DNA of 64,000 bases from Gammaproteobacteria bacterium (GTDB taxonomy: Bacteria > Pseudomonadota > Gammaproteobacteria > UBA4575), in contig CP046178.1 of assembly GCA_014075255.1 (NCBI GenBank), positions 2,312,894 to 2,376,893 of the forward strand. Reading direction: 5' to 3'. The notes under the pieces were generated by a model that worked only from the letters and a program-made list of their open reading frames with translations, searched no databases and was not told where the DNA came from. Shown piece by piece: positions 56,290 through 63,960 of this stretch (position 1 is the stretch's first letter; each line of letters opens with the position of its first letter). The position numbers and the translations under genes are program-made.

Positions 56290-56493
56290 ATGAGTTCCAA
56301 ACAAGAAAAAATTCAAAAAATGCTTGAGTTGCAAAAAAAGTTCATCGAACTTGAGCAAAGTGGCGAAATAACTGCAGAGAGCTATTTTGTTCCTAAAGAC
56401 GGTTCAAGTCTGGATGGTTATAGAGAAGAATACGCAAAACTTGCAATGGAAGTGGTTGAAGATGCGCATAAGGAAAAAGGTTCGCACGCTTAA
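56290..56493 (+). CDS. 67-aa helical protein at the end of the TauD-RspA unit
   Basis: Starts with AAGGATTC upstream. A coiled-coil-like N-terminal part (EKIQKMLELQKKFIELEQSG) followed by an acidic tail. It ends before a clear terminator. Unknown; possibly a regulator of the preceding proteins. Confidence 0.6.
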   Translation: MSSKQEKIQKMLELQKKFIELEQSGEITAESYFVPKDGSSLDGYREEYAKLAMEVVEDAHKEKGSHA

Positions 56494-56514
56494 TTCTTTA
56501 ACTAAATCTAATTT

Positions 56515-56553
56515 AAAAGGCCGCTAGCTTGTATTCGCAAGGGCGGCTTTTTT
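56515..56553 (+). terminator. Terminator after the TauD-RspA unit
   Basis: AAAAGGCCGC (56515-56524) pairs with GCGGCTTTTTT with one unpaired G, and an inner hairpin CTTG/CAAG. The T-run is long. It lies between convergent genes and may act in both directions. Confidence 0.8.
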
Positions 56554-56558
56554 ATATC

Positions 56559-57227
56559 TTATACTTCGCTCCACATTCGAACCAAATTAACGTAAGTGCT
56601 ATCAATACGTTTCGTGTCTTCTGAGTCTGGATCTTTATGCAACCATTTCTCACGCGTTTTACTAAGTTGATAAAGTAATTCGCGCTGTTCATTGTCACGA
56701 ATCAAACTTTGCACCCACGTTACCGCCACTAACCTTTGGCCACTGGTTACTTTTGCAACCCGATGTCTTGTGGTTGCGGGATAAAGCACAGCATCGCCTG
56801 CATTAAGCTTTAGAGATTGTTCACCGTAAGAGCTTTGTATAATTAATTCACCACCTTCGTATTCATCTGGCGAATTAAGAAATATAGTCATTGCAAGATC
56901 AGAGCGATATCGGTCGCCTTGTCCCATAATGGGGTCATCAATATGTTCGCCATATTCCATACCTGTTTCATAGCGTGCATAAAATGGTGCGGCGATGCGG
57001 TGAGGTAAAGCAGCTTGTTGATATATGGGTTGACGAAGTACATTGTTCATTACAATGTTGTTTAGTGATGAAGTAATATCTTCATCCGAAACTTCAAGAT
57101 TATTTTTAACTTGTTGTGCAGCCATGCCAGCGGATAGGTGTCCATCTCTGAACTTTGCGTTTTTAAGTAATTTCTGAATTTTCTGTAATTCAGCGTCACC
57201 AAGAATACTTTTAATCTTAACTAACAT
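56559..57227 (-). CDS. PKHD-type Fe(II)/2OG dioxygenase (PiuC/YbiX-like)
   Basis: A 222-aa enzyme with His95 and Asp97 (YGEHIDDP), His155 (TRHRVAKV) and Arg165 (SGQRLVAV) of the PKHD family. The length and LAMTIFLNSPDEYEGGEL match PiuC/YbiX, which are often iron-linked and next to siderophore receptors. None is nearby here. Confidence 0.85.
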   Translation of the reverse strand: MLVKIKSILGDAELQKIQKLLKNAKFRDGHLSAGMAAQQVKNNLEVSDEDITSSLNNIVMNNVLRQPIYQQAALPHRIAAPFYARYETGMEYGEHIDDPIMGQGDRYRSDLAMTIFLNSPDEYEGGELIIQSSYGEQSLKLNAGDAVLYPATTRHRVAKVTSGQRLVAVTWVQSLIRDNEQRELLYQLSKTREKWLHKDPDSEDTKRIDSTYVNLVRMWSEV

Positions 57228-57285
57228 TATTTTGTTCGCTTGTTACAAGTTATACTGATTTCACATTATAGAGAATTAATCCCTG

Positions 57286-57609
57286 ATGATACTGAAAGTT
57301 ACGATTGATGAGAAAACATTTCCCCTGGAAATAGATGCAGACATGATATCTAGTGCGCAAGAAATGTTTGTAAAAATGGATACCGATATGGACCAAGGAT
57401 GGCAGATGAGTCGTACTTGGGTAGAGGCTCCAAATGAAATGCAGCGTTGCCAGATAGCTGCAGATAAAATGCTAACGGCTATACAGCAAGAAAAATCCGC
57501 TACTGTTGGGCTGATGGCGGCTTATATAATGCATAAAATTCCAGGTGTACAGGCAGTAGATATTGATACTGGTGGCGATATGAATCTAACCGAGCTCGTA
57601 GTGACGTAG
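57286..57609 (+). CDS. 107-aa conserved-type soluble protein
   Basis: Divergent from PiuC. Beta-strand start MILKVTIDEKTFPLEID followed by helices with MDQGWQMSRTWVEAPNEMQRCQIAADKM. No known family. It ends 2 bp before the convergent GNAT gene. Confidence 0.55.
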   Translation: MILKVTIDEKTFPLEIDADMISSAQEMFVKMDTDMDQGWQMSRTWVEAPNEMQRCQIAADKMLTAIQQEKSATVGLMAAYIMHKIPGVQAVDIDTGGDMNLTELVVT

Positions 57610-57611
57610 TG

Positions 57612-58043
57612 TTAGAGAATCTTTTGCATTCTTTGATGTGGAATCTCTAGTTTCGATATAGCTTCACCAATAATATTGTAATGGTTTTTGGTGTAGAAGG
57701 GGGCGGCGGTTTCACGTGCATACAACCAGCAGCTTCCAATATTTTTTTCAATTGCATATTTCTCTAATTTATTAAGTAGGCGACTGCCAACACCTTGTTT
57801 TCTAAATGCACTGTCAACAGCCATGTAGCGTATTCGCGCAGTATTATTTTTTTCAATATGTAATCTGCCAACCGCTATAATTATTTTATTGTTGAAGGCC
57901 GCAAGCTGAAATGCAGTATTTTCTAATTCATCTTGTTCACTGCCGCGTTTAAAGCCTAATGGTTTTCGTAGTAACTCCCAGCGGAAAGTAAAATAATCCT
58001 CAAATTCTTTTTCAGAGTTAGGAGAGCGATAAATTATTTGCAT
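57612..58043 (-). CDS. GNAT acetyltransferase
   Basis: A 143-aa enzyme: acetyl-CoA loop RYMAVDSAFRKQGVGSRLLNKLEKYA and ending ETAAPFYTKNHYNIIGEAI. The N-terminus is ElaA/YjcF-like in part (FRWELLRKPLGFKRG), a typical form for small-molecule acetyltransferases. Substrate unknown. 13 bp after the oxygenase at 58057. Confidence 0.8.
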   Translation of the reverse strand: MQIIYRSPNSEKEFEDYFTFRWELLRKPLGFKRGSEQDELENTAFQLAAFNNKIIIAVGRLHIEKNNTARIRYMAVDSAFRKQGVGSRLLNKLEKYAIEKNIGSCWLYARETAAPFYTKNHYNIIGEAISKLEIPHQRMQKIL

Positions 58044-58056
58044 TTAAGGTGTATAT

Positions 58057-58650
58057 TTATGCAAATACTACCCACGTAGTAGCAATATATTTCACGCCAG
58101 ACTCTAATGTGACGCCACGATGTTCGTGTGTCCAAAAAGGAGGAAATAAAATTAATTTCCCTAGTTCAGGTTTAATTTTAATGTCTTGAAATAAGAATTC
58201 CGTTTCGCCGCCCATGCCAGCAACATCGTTTAAATACCAAATGGCTACAAGTTGCCGGTGACTAAAGTCATGACTGCCACCATCGATATGCCAATGATAA
58301 TGTTCTCCGGGATTCGTGCGCTGTACCCCATAGCCCATGTCTTTAAAAGAACCTTTGAAAAAAGGATAAGTCTCGCGAAATTCTATTACGGCTCTACCTA
58401 AGGATTGAAACAACGCTTTATCAACATCTTTCCAATGTTCTTTTCCGCTAACCATTAGGTCGGTTGATTTTTTAATACTGTTATCTTCATTTGCATGTTG
58501 GCCAATGCGTCCTTTGTATTGACCTTCTTCATCTTTCTCGAATCGTGCGATTACATCAGCGCAGAATTCTTTAGGTAGTGTATTGGGTTTTTCAAACACA
58601 AAACTATTGGGTTTGACCTCATGTATGGTCTGTAAAGGTTTGCTGGGCAT
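58057..58650 (-). CDS. 2OG-Fe(II) oxygenase (prolyl-4-hydroxylase-like)
   Basis: A 197-aa enzyme with His121-x-Asp123 in HYHWHIDGG, then WTHEHRG with the distal His and Arg near 175-178, and GGETEFLFQDIKIKPELGKLILFPPFW typical of P4H-type folds. Function unknown. It follows the gene at 58654 by 3 bp and precedes the GNAT gene, so the three form an operon. Confidence 0.8.
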   Translation of the reverse strand: MPSKPLQTIHEVKPNSFVFEKPNTLPKEFCADVIARFEKDEEGQYKGRIGQHANEDNSIKKSTDLMVSGKEHWKDVDKALFQSLGRAVIEFRETYPFFKGSFKDMGYGVQRTNPGEHYHWHIDGGSHDFSHRQLVAIWYLNDVAGMGGETEFLFQDIKIKPELGKLILFPPFWTHEHRGVTLESGVKYIATTWVVFA

Positions 58651-58653
58651 AAA

Positions 58654-59724
58654 TTATAAAATGTTATTCTGTACGAGCGTCTCTAACGTATCTAAATCTA
58701 CATCTTTTTCTTCTTGGTAGAGCGTTAGCATTTCTTGTGCAAGTGTAGCCCAATGTTGTGCGCCTTTTACAGCTAAAGCTTTTAGAGGTTGAGTGTCTTC
58801 TGTGTCTAGCCATACTTGATAAGCAATATAAAAGCTTGGAAACAATTCTTTTCGCATTGCGACAAGGTTAGCGGCATAAAAATGTAATGAAGCTGGGTTA
58901 TAGTTATCAATTAACCCTGGCAGAGTCGATAAACAATCTGCTAGCAAGTCTTTAACCGCTCTGGCTAAAAACTCAGCGCGAGACCGAGGTAAGCTAACAA
59001 TCATTTCGCGCCATTGGTCACCTAGTTTTTGGGATGCGCTGATTTCACCAATCTCATGTAAGGTGACAGCCTGCAATTCGTTGTTGGTCATTTGCTCAAG
59101 TGCTTGGTCAATATCATTCTCAAAATCATAAAATGATAATGCACGAGACATCGCATTTTCATATTTGTGCCATTGCCACTCGGTAAACTTTTCCCATAAG
59201 TATCGGTGTAACGCTTCACGACGAATAAAAACATGCTTGCCTTGCGTCATGGCGGGAGGGGCGGTTAGATCGCGCGCGCATTCATCTGCAGATACATGCA
59301 TAGTGAAGTCGTTGTAGACTTTCTTTTCTTCGAGTTTAGCTAAAAAGAAATGGGGTGCTGCGCGCAAGCCCATGCCACCACTATAAACATAGCCTTTCGG
59401 CGCCAATGCTTTATTAATATTTTCAGTATCAAAGGGGTCGTATTTTTTGCCATCGATTTCTAATGGCAAAAAGGCTTGGTTTTCAATTTCTTCCCACAAA
59501 CTTTCACGTTCTTGTACCCAATTACCGACGTCTTCTTTGGGTAAAACATCATTGTATGAAAAACCATTTTCCCAGCGGTAATATTCACGCATCTTTAATA
59601 AATACACACACAGTGTGTAATTGGCAGCATGATGTGCATCAGATATGTCGCAGTTCTTTTGAACCGTTTCACATAGTCGATTGTTGGGTGGATGACTGGG
59701 TGGGTGGGTGGCTTTCTGAATCAT
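58654..59724 (-). CDS. Conserved proteobacterial protein of unknown function (Sfum_1244-like)
   Basis: A 356-aa soluble helical protein. The N-terminal segment NCDISDAHHAANYTLCVYLLKMREYYRWE is, from memory, that of the conserved Sfum_1244 family, whose function is unknown. The start at 59724 keeps this segment; residues 5-13 are a His/Pro repeat coded by a TGGG-repeat DNA. First of three cotranscribed genes. Confidence 0.6.
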   Translation of the reverse strand: MIQKATHPPSHPPNNRLCETVQKNCDISDAHHAANYTLCVYLLKMREYYRWENGFSYNDVLPKEDVGNWVQERESLWEEIENQAFLPLEIDGKKYDPFDTENINKALAPKGYVYSGGMGLRAAPHFFLAKLEEKKVYNDFTMHVSADECARDLTAPPAMTQGKHVFIRREALHRYLWEKFTEWQWHKYENAMSRALSFYDFENDIDQALEQMTNNELQAVTLHEIGEISASQKLGDQWREMIVSLPRSRAEFLARAVKDLLADCLSTLPGLIDNYNPASLHFYAANLVAMRKELFPSFYIAYQVWLDTEDTQPLKALAVKGAQHWATLAQEMLTLYQEEKDVDLDTLETLVQNNIL

Positions 59725-59817
59725 CCTATTATACAGGGTCCATGTTAATATCTGAGTTAGTATCTAAAAGTTAGCATCATAAGACCACATTTATTAACAC
59801 TATGTACAGCAAGCAAA

Positions 59818-60429
59818 ATGGCAAGATTAAAGACTAAATGGAATCAAGCGGAAAGAAAGCGCAAACCAGAAGAGATTGCAGGGGTCATTGGCTTTAATCT
59901 TTGGGTGCTTGCAGCAGAGTCATGCTTATTTTTAGAAAATGAAGGATTTGAAACGGCATCTCGTTTTCAAAGACTAGATGTGATTGGTGAATTTATTGCA
60001 TTTGGCGCACATGTTGCCGATCGCATGGTGTTTGATGAAATGTCTGCCGCCGAACGTGAAATATTCATTAATGCGCTTGGCCAGCATCTAGCAGATACGA
60101 TGCAAAGCAACCGATCAGATGTGGAAGCGGGAGAGTATCGTTCAGACTTTATTAATTTGCTAAACGAAAGAATGAATGAGTATTCTGAATGTTCTTACAA
60201 CGAAGAAGATGGCCCAAGTTTTTCTATGCGTCGTATAGCGGGCAACTATGTTCGAGACGTAATGGGTGAAAAAGATAATAAATGGATTCCAGATTATGTA
60301 ATTGATTCAGAAATACCTAAACATTTATTAGCACTTAAACGAGTGTTTAAAGGGCAAAGTCCATCACTAAGTGAAGCTGACTTTGCGCCGCCGCCAATTC
60401 CGGAAAGTGGGGTGTGGGGCGAGGAATGA
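59818..60429 (+). CDS. 203-aa conserved-type protein, TGA inside repeat A0
   Basis: A helical soluble protein (GVIGFNLWVLAAESCLFLENEGF ... HVADRMVFDEMSAAEREIFINALGQHLADTM) ending in a Pro-rich tail PPPIPESGVWGEE. No family named. Its stop codon TGA is part of the A-type repeat at 60425, so the repeat abuts the end of the gene. It has a weak ribosome site. Confidence 0.6.
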   Translation: MARLKTKWNQAERKRKPEEIAGVIGFNLWVLAAESCLFLENEGFETASRFQRLDVIGEFIAFGAHVADRMVFDEMSAAEREIFINALGQHLADTMQSNRSDVEAGEYRSDFINLLNERMNEYSECSYNEEDGPSFSMRRIAGNYVRDVMGEKDNKWIPDYVIDSEIPKHLLALKRVFKGQSPSLSEADFAPPPIPESGVWGEE

Positions 60430-60454
60430 CCGCACTCGATCCAAAGCGGACATT
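60425..60454. repeat. Palindromic arm A0
   Basis: A 30-bp copy of arm A: begins AATGACCGC and ends GCGGACATT with the inner bases ACTCGATCCAAA. The copy differs slightly from the consensus. The next gene is cytochrome b561, ending at an arm of type B (61091). Confidence 0.85.
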
Positions 60455-60497
60455 CGTATACAAACGGTTCAAAATTTAAAGATTTTCAAGAATAATA

Positions 60498-61082
60498 ATG
60501 ACGCTTAAAAACACCGCAAACAATTATGGCTCAATCGCAAAGTGGTTTCATTGGACAATAGTGGCTCTATTTTTAGGTTCGTACTGTGCTGTTTATTTTC
60601 GACATTGGTTTACAGAAGAAAAAACCCCAGAAAACTGGACAGCTCTGCAACTGCATTTATCATTTGGCATCACCATTGCGGCAGTGGTTATTCTTAGAAT
60701 AATTTGGCGCAACTTCAATCAAACTCCAAGTCAAGAACCTGGAACTAAGCTTGCACATATCGCTGCACACATTGGTCACTACGCTTTATATGCTGTAATG
60801 ATTCTTATGCCGCTAAGTGGTTATATTGGTACTGGCGTAAATACAGAGTTTTTCTTTTTGTTTGATGTCGTTAAGTTTGAGGCTACTTCTATTTATAATA
60901 CGCTTGTTACTAATTGGTTGGGATTAAGCTTTAAAGAATTTGAAGAACCCATCGACTTTTTTCATAAAGAGATAATGGGTAAGTGGGCGGTCTGGATTTT
61001 AATTCTAGGCCACGCAATTGCAGCGTTGTACCACCACTTTGTAATCAAAGATCGCACCTTGAAGAAAATGACAACAGGGTAG
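60498..61082 (+). CDS. Cytochrome b561 (CybB-type)
   Basis: A 194-aa four-helix inner-membrane cytochrome b. His ligands of two haems are visible in WFHWTIV, LQLHLSFG, AAHIGHYALYAV and LGHAIAALYHHF. It moves electrons between quinol and a periplasmic or membrane acceptor. It lies exactly between arms A0 and B0, as do the small ORFs further right between A and B, so it may be a carried gene. Confidence 0.9.
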   Translation: MTLKNTANNYGSIAKWFHWTIVALFLGSYCAVYFRHWFTEEKTPENWTALQLHLSFGITIAAVVILRIIWRNFNQTPSQEPGTKLAHIAAHIGHYALYAVMILMPLSGYIGTGVNTEFFFLFDVVKFEATSIYNTLVTNWLGLSFKEFEEPIDFFHKEIMGKWAVWILILGHAIAALYHHFVIKDRTLKKMTTG

Positions 61083-61090
61083 TATTGTTT

Positions 61091-61121
61091 AATGTCTGCT
61101 ATTGGCTGAAAAACAGACATT
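61091..61121. repeat. Palindromic arm B0 (diverged)
   Basis: A 31-bp copy of arm B: AATGTCTGCTATTGG at the start and CAGACATT at the end, with stem TGTCTG/CAGACA perfect. It follows cytochrome b561 by 8 bp. Confidence 0.8.
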
Positions 61122-61138
61122 TATGTAAATGAGCATTT

Positions 61139-61870
61139 TCAAATAGCTAACGATATAAATGTGCCGTGGGCTTGGTGAAAACGCAGGGTTAAAAACTCTA
61201 ATCCGTAACTCCATTCAACACTCTTTTCATTAGAACCCAATTGGCGGTTAACAATATTGGCCACTGCATCGAGTTCGCTACTGGTGATTTTAATCAGTTG
61301 GTTTATATCTAACGATTCGGTGGTAATTAACTGCATGCCATTCAGGGATACGTTTCTTGTTTTTCCAATGTGGGGTTCGGAGTTGGGCCATAAGCTATAA
61401 AATCTCACTGACCATTCTTTATTCATTCTTTGAATGGTTCGTTTGCCACAAATTTCTACGGTTTGTTTTTTTGCAGGGAACACGGGGCTTTCACACTTAG
61501 GGCATACATCATCAGGTCCAATATTATTTCCCATGTTATGTTGCGAGTTACAAAATGAACATTGCTGTTTATTGTCAGCATAAGTGTTTTTCCTGATTGG
61601 CTTTGTTGGGGCCTTGGTTTGTTTAGTTTTTTCAGTGCGTTGTTCAGTTTTTGGTTTAGTGTTTAGAGTAGTATCGTATTCCGCTCTTGCAGTGTCATTC
61701 ATTAGCACGTTATACGCTTCATTCACCACCGCAGCATCTTCATGGCAACCTCCTAGGTCTGGATGCATTTTAAGTTTTTGCATCATGGTGCGATAACTCG
61801 AGCGAATGACTTCCTTCGGGGCATCGGCTTGAACGTGGAGGGTTTGATAGTAATTTCTGCGATTCTTCAT
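61139..61870 (-). CDS. DnaJ-domain / zinc ribbon / PilZ-like fusion protein
   Basis: A 243-aa protein: J-domain at 5-66 with HPD (36-38), a linker rich in Lys/Thr/Pro, a zinc ribbon (C104, C107, C123, C126), and a C-terminal beta domain (about 135-243) with RNVSLNGMQLIT that resembles PilZ. Could bring DnaK to targets under control of c-di-GMP. The canonical PilZ RxxxR is not convincing. On the opposite strand to its neighbours, between arms B0 and A1. Confidence 0.7.
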   Translation of the reverse strand: MKNRRNYYQTLHVQADAPKEVIRSSYRTMMQKLKMHPDLGGCHEDAAVVNEAYNVLMNDTARAEYDTTLNTKPKTEQRTEKTKQTKAPTKPIRKNTYADNKQQCSFCNSQHNMGNNIGPDDVCPKCESPVFPAKKQTVEICGKRTIQRMNKEWSVRFYSLWPNSEPHIGKTRNVSLNGMQLITTESLDINQLIKITSSELDAVANIVNRQLGSNEKSVEWSYGLEFLTLRFHQAHGTFISLAI

Positions 61871-62125
61871 GAAGGTATTATTTGAGTGTCAGAATTATTT
61901 TCCAACTTATTGAAGCTTTGTTTAATTATCGGCAGCTTAATTCGATGCTTTAGTGATCAGATCTAGAATAAATGCTAAATAACCGCAGGAATTATGCTTA
62001 TAAAACAAGAGTTTAAATTGTGATGCACTTGCTTGAAAGGCACAGAATTGAGTCATTGATGACTTCCGAAAATTAAGTTTACTTAAATAGAAGAAGAAAT
62101 TGGGAAATTCAATATACAGGTTTAA
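61871..62125. other. Intergenic region with a possible decayed B arm and spacer
   Basis: About 255 bp. The 54 bp before A1 (62072-62125) resemble the spacer of the 113-bp unit (TTAAATAG, GAAATTGGGAAATTC), and 62055-62071 could be the rest of a decayed B arm. No ORF. Confidence 0.35.
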
Positions 62126-62155
62126 AATGTCTGCTTACGACCCAAAGCGGACATT
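62126..62155. repeat. Palindromic arm A1
   Basis: A 30-bp arm A: starts AATGTCTGCTTACGACCC and ends GCGGACATT. Stem TGTCTGC/GCGGACA with one G-T pair, loop 12 nt. First well-kept left border of the array of small genes. Confidence 0.9.
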
Positions 62156-62163
62156 ATATTAAT

Positions 62164-62730
62164 TTGATAAAAAAAGGCTCAAAGCTTATAGATCAGTTAT
62201 CTCCTAACGAAAAAAAGGAGTATCTAAGAGAGCGCGAACTAAAAAAATTGGAACGTTCAAATGCAGACAAGGTGTTGAGGCGCTTTGCTAGTCAGATCAA
62301 AGAGACCGGATTTATTAGAACAAAACCTACATTCTTCGTGCGAGAAAACAATCTAATCGCCGAGTTTATTCATATTCACAAGTATAGTTTTGGGCCATAT
62401 TTCAGGATACATACTTGTATTAGAGTCTTGAATGATAGTAGAGAGTTTATAGCCTTAATAGGCCCAATTGAGAAAGATTTCAAAGCAGGTAAATATAAGT
62501 TTGAATACGAATCTTCGATAGAATCTGTAGAAATCTGCGCAAATGAAATGGCAACTTTCGTTAAAAAAGAATCAGAGTCATGGTATCAGCAATGGAGCGA
62601 TAGAAACTCTTTACTGCAAGATAATTCACCATTGCATGATCAGGATAAGCTGTACTTGAAAGAAGCAATTCTAGGGGAATCAGTGAAGTCAAATGTATTG
62701 CGTTCTAAAAATTTACTCAAAATCAAATGA
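62164..62730 (+). CDS. Cassette ORF 1, 188 aa (TTG start)
   Basis: A soluble, Lys/Glu-rich protein from TTG 62164, 8 bp after arm A1 and without a ribosome site. No in-frame ATG occurs before the middle of the chain. FFVRENNLIAEFIHIHKYSFGPYFRIHTCIRVLND resembles, from memory, DUF4304-type proteins, which occur among bacterial immunity and cassette genes. Its TGA stop is inside arm B1. Not certain. Confidence 0.55.
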   Translation: MIKKGSKLIDQLSPNEKKEYLRERELKKLERSNADKVLRRFASQIKETGFIRTKPTFFVRENNLIAEFIHIHKYSFGPYFRIHTCIRVLNDSREFIALIGPIEKDFKAGKYKFEYESSIESVEICANEMATFVKKESESWYQQWSDRNSLLQDNSPLHDQDKLYLKEAILGESVKSNVLRSKNLLKIK

Positions 62731-62838
62731 CCGCTATTGGCCGAAAGCAGACATAATTAAATAGATTTAAGGGGAAGCAAGGTTGGAATCAATAAATAAC
62801 ACGTTCAGAATGACTGCTTACGACCCAAAGCGGACATT
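62726..62838. repeat. 113-bp B-spacer-A unit, copy 1
   Basis: Arm B 62726-62754 (29 bp, AATGACCGCTATTGG...GCAGACAT), spacer 62755-62808 (54 bp, with AAGGGGAAGCAAGGTTGGA), arm A 62809-62838 (30 bp). Arm A is about 80% identical to the reverse complement of arm B. Exactly the same total length as copies 2 and 3. Confidence 0.95.
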
Positions 62839-62852
62839 TTTGATTTAACTAA

Positions 62853-63305
62853 ATGGATTATTCTATAACAGGATTGTTTGAAGCATTTAGCGAGGCTCCA
62901 AGACCTAATTTTAATGAGATTACAACTCATGCAATAGATGAATGTACGGAGTGCAAAGAATTAAGCAGGAGTTTCGAGGAGTATTCTGTAGTAGATGTTC
63001 CGGACACACTATTGGAATATCATGGAAATGATATTACTTTGTTTTCTTCAAAAGCATTTAGATACTATTTACCTAGTTTTATTAAATACGCTATAGAAGT
63101 TCCTGACAGTAATGCTCATGAAAATATTCTTTACAATCTTTCACCCGATGACCCAAATAGTGATTTTTGGTCTGGAAGATGCGACCAATTTAATTCTTAT
63201 GAAAAAGAAGCATTGATTAGTTATTTGAAATATCGCCTATCTATATGTGATGTAACAGAAGTCAATTGTATTGATTCTGGTATTAAATACTGGAATCAGA
63301 AATGA
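62853..63305 (+). CDS. Cassette ORF 2, 150 aa
   Basis: An acidic protein from ATG 62853, 14 bp after the end of arm A; no Shine-Dalgarno. SKAFRYYLPSFIKYAI and YEKEALISYLKYRL resemble, from memory, DUF6714-like proteins of unknown function. Stop TGA lies inside arm B2. Confidence 0.6.
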   Translation: MDYSITGLFEAFSEAPRPNFNEITTHAIDECTECKELSRSFEEYSVVDVPDTLLEYHGNDITLFSSKAFRYYLPSFIKYAIEVPDSNAHENILYNLSPDDPNSDFWSGRCDQFNSYEKEALISYLKYRLSICDVTEVNCIDSGIKYWNQK

Positions 63306-63413
63306 CCGCTATTGGCCGAAAGCGGACATAAGCTAAACTACTGAAGGGGATTTCAGGTTGGATTCACAAAATAACAAACATAAAATGACCGCTTACGACC
63401 CAAAGCGGACATT
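63301..63413. repeat. 113-bp B-spacer-A unit, copy 2
   Basis: Arm B 63301-63329 (AATGACCGCTATTGG...GCGGACAT), spacer 63330-63383 (54 bp, with GAAGGGGATTTCAGGTTGGA), arm A 63384-63413. Same length as copies 1 and 3; the spacer is less conserved except for AAGGGGA and GGTTGGA. Confidence 0.95.
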
Positions 63414-63430
63414 TTCCAAGATACAAATAT

Positions 63431-63784
63431 ATGACTAAGGAACAAGCAATAGAAATTCTAAAAGAATCTTTCAGTAGACCTTGTTCAACTCCCGACTTTA
63501 ATGCGGAAGACCGAGAAGTATTCTTAAATAATAAGAAAGCAGAGCTATTGAGCCTTGTTACTGAGCCATTTATTGCTCAGGCAAATACCAATGAATGGAC
63601 ACGTAAATGGGGAGTTTTGCCAGAAGAAACTTACCAGATGTATGTGATTGCGGGAAATGAAGAGCATTGGTTACTTTACGATTCAAATACAAAGAATTTT
63701 TCTCAAGCTCGTGGCAATCCCAAGAAAATTTTAATACTTATTGGACACGCATCAGATGATGCTTTAGCTGAATGGAATGGTTAG
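63431..63784 (+). CDS. Cassette ORF 3, 117 aa
   Basis: A soluble protein from ATG 63431, 17 bp after arm A, starting MTKEQAIEILKESFSRPCS. The middle part EETYQMYVIAGNEEHWLLYDSN looks like an immunity- or SMI1-like strand pattern, but the family is not recognised. Stop TAG at 63782 lies 15 bp before arm B3, so this ORF does not use the repeat as its end. Confidence 0.6.
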   Translation: MTKEQAIEILKESFSRPCSTPDFNAEDREVFLNNKKAELLSLVTEPFIAQANTNEWTRKWGVLPEETYQMYVIAGNEEHWLLYDSNTKNFSQARGNPKKILILIGHASDDALAEWNG

Positions 63785-63799
63785 ATGTTTAAACTATTT

Positions 63800-63912
63800 T
63801 ATGTCCGCTATTGGCCGAAAGCAGACATAATTCAAATTAAATAAGGGGAACCTTGGTTGGAAACTTCAAAACAAACGTTCAAAATGACTGCTTACGACCC
63901 AAAGCGGACATT
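63800..63912. repeat. 113-bp B-spacer-A unit, copy 3
   Basis: Arm B 63800-63828 (TATGTCCGCTATTGG...GCAGACAT), spacer 63829-63882 (54 bp, with AAGGGGAACCTTGGTTGGA), arm A 63883-63912. Same length as the other copies. Here the arm has TGTCC in place of TGACC. Confidence 0.95.
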
Positions 63913-63960
63913 AAAATGGTTTTGAAAAGCACCAATAATTAATATAAAAATAGAGGAAAT

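Noticed and set aside
54827-56493. A complete CRISPR-Cas locus around the Cas6-like gene
   Set aside because: No other cas gene and no direct repeats within 8 kb on either side.
62726-63912. Canonical integron attC sites for the cassette units
   Set aside because: The core GTTRRRY occurs only in copy 2 (GTTGGAT) and RYYYAAC only by chance after copy 1. The recombination boxes are not conserved and no integron integrase lies in the window.
62126-63912. CRISPR array
   Set aside because: Units are about 113 bp with ORFs of 350-570 bp between, not short repeats with unique spacers of equal length.
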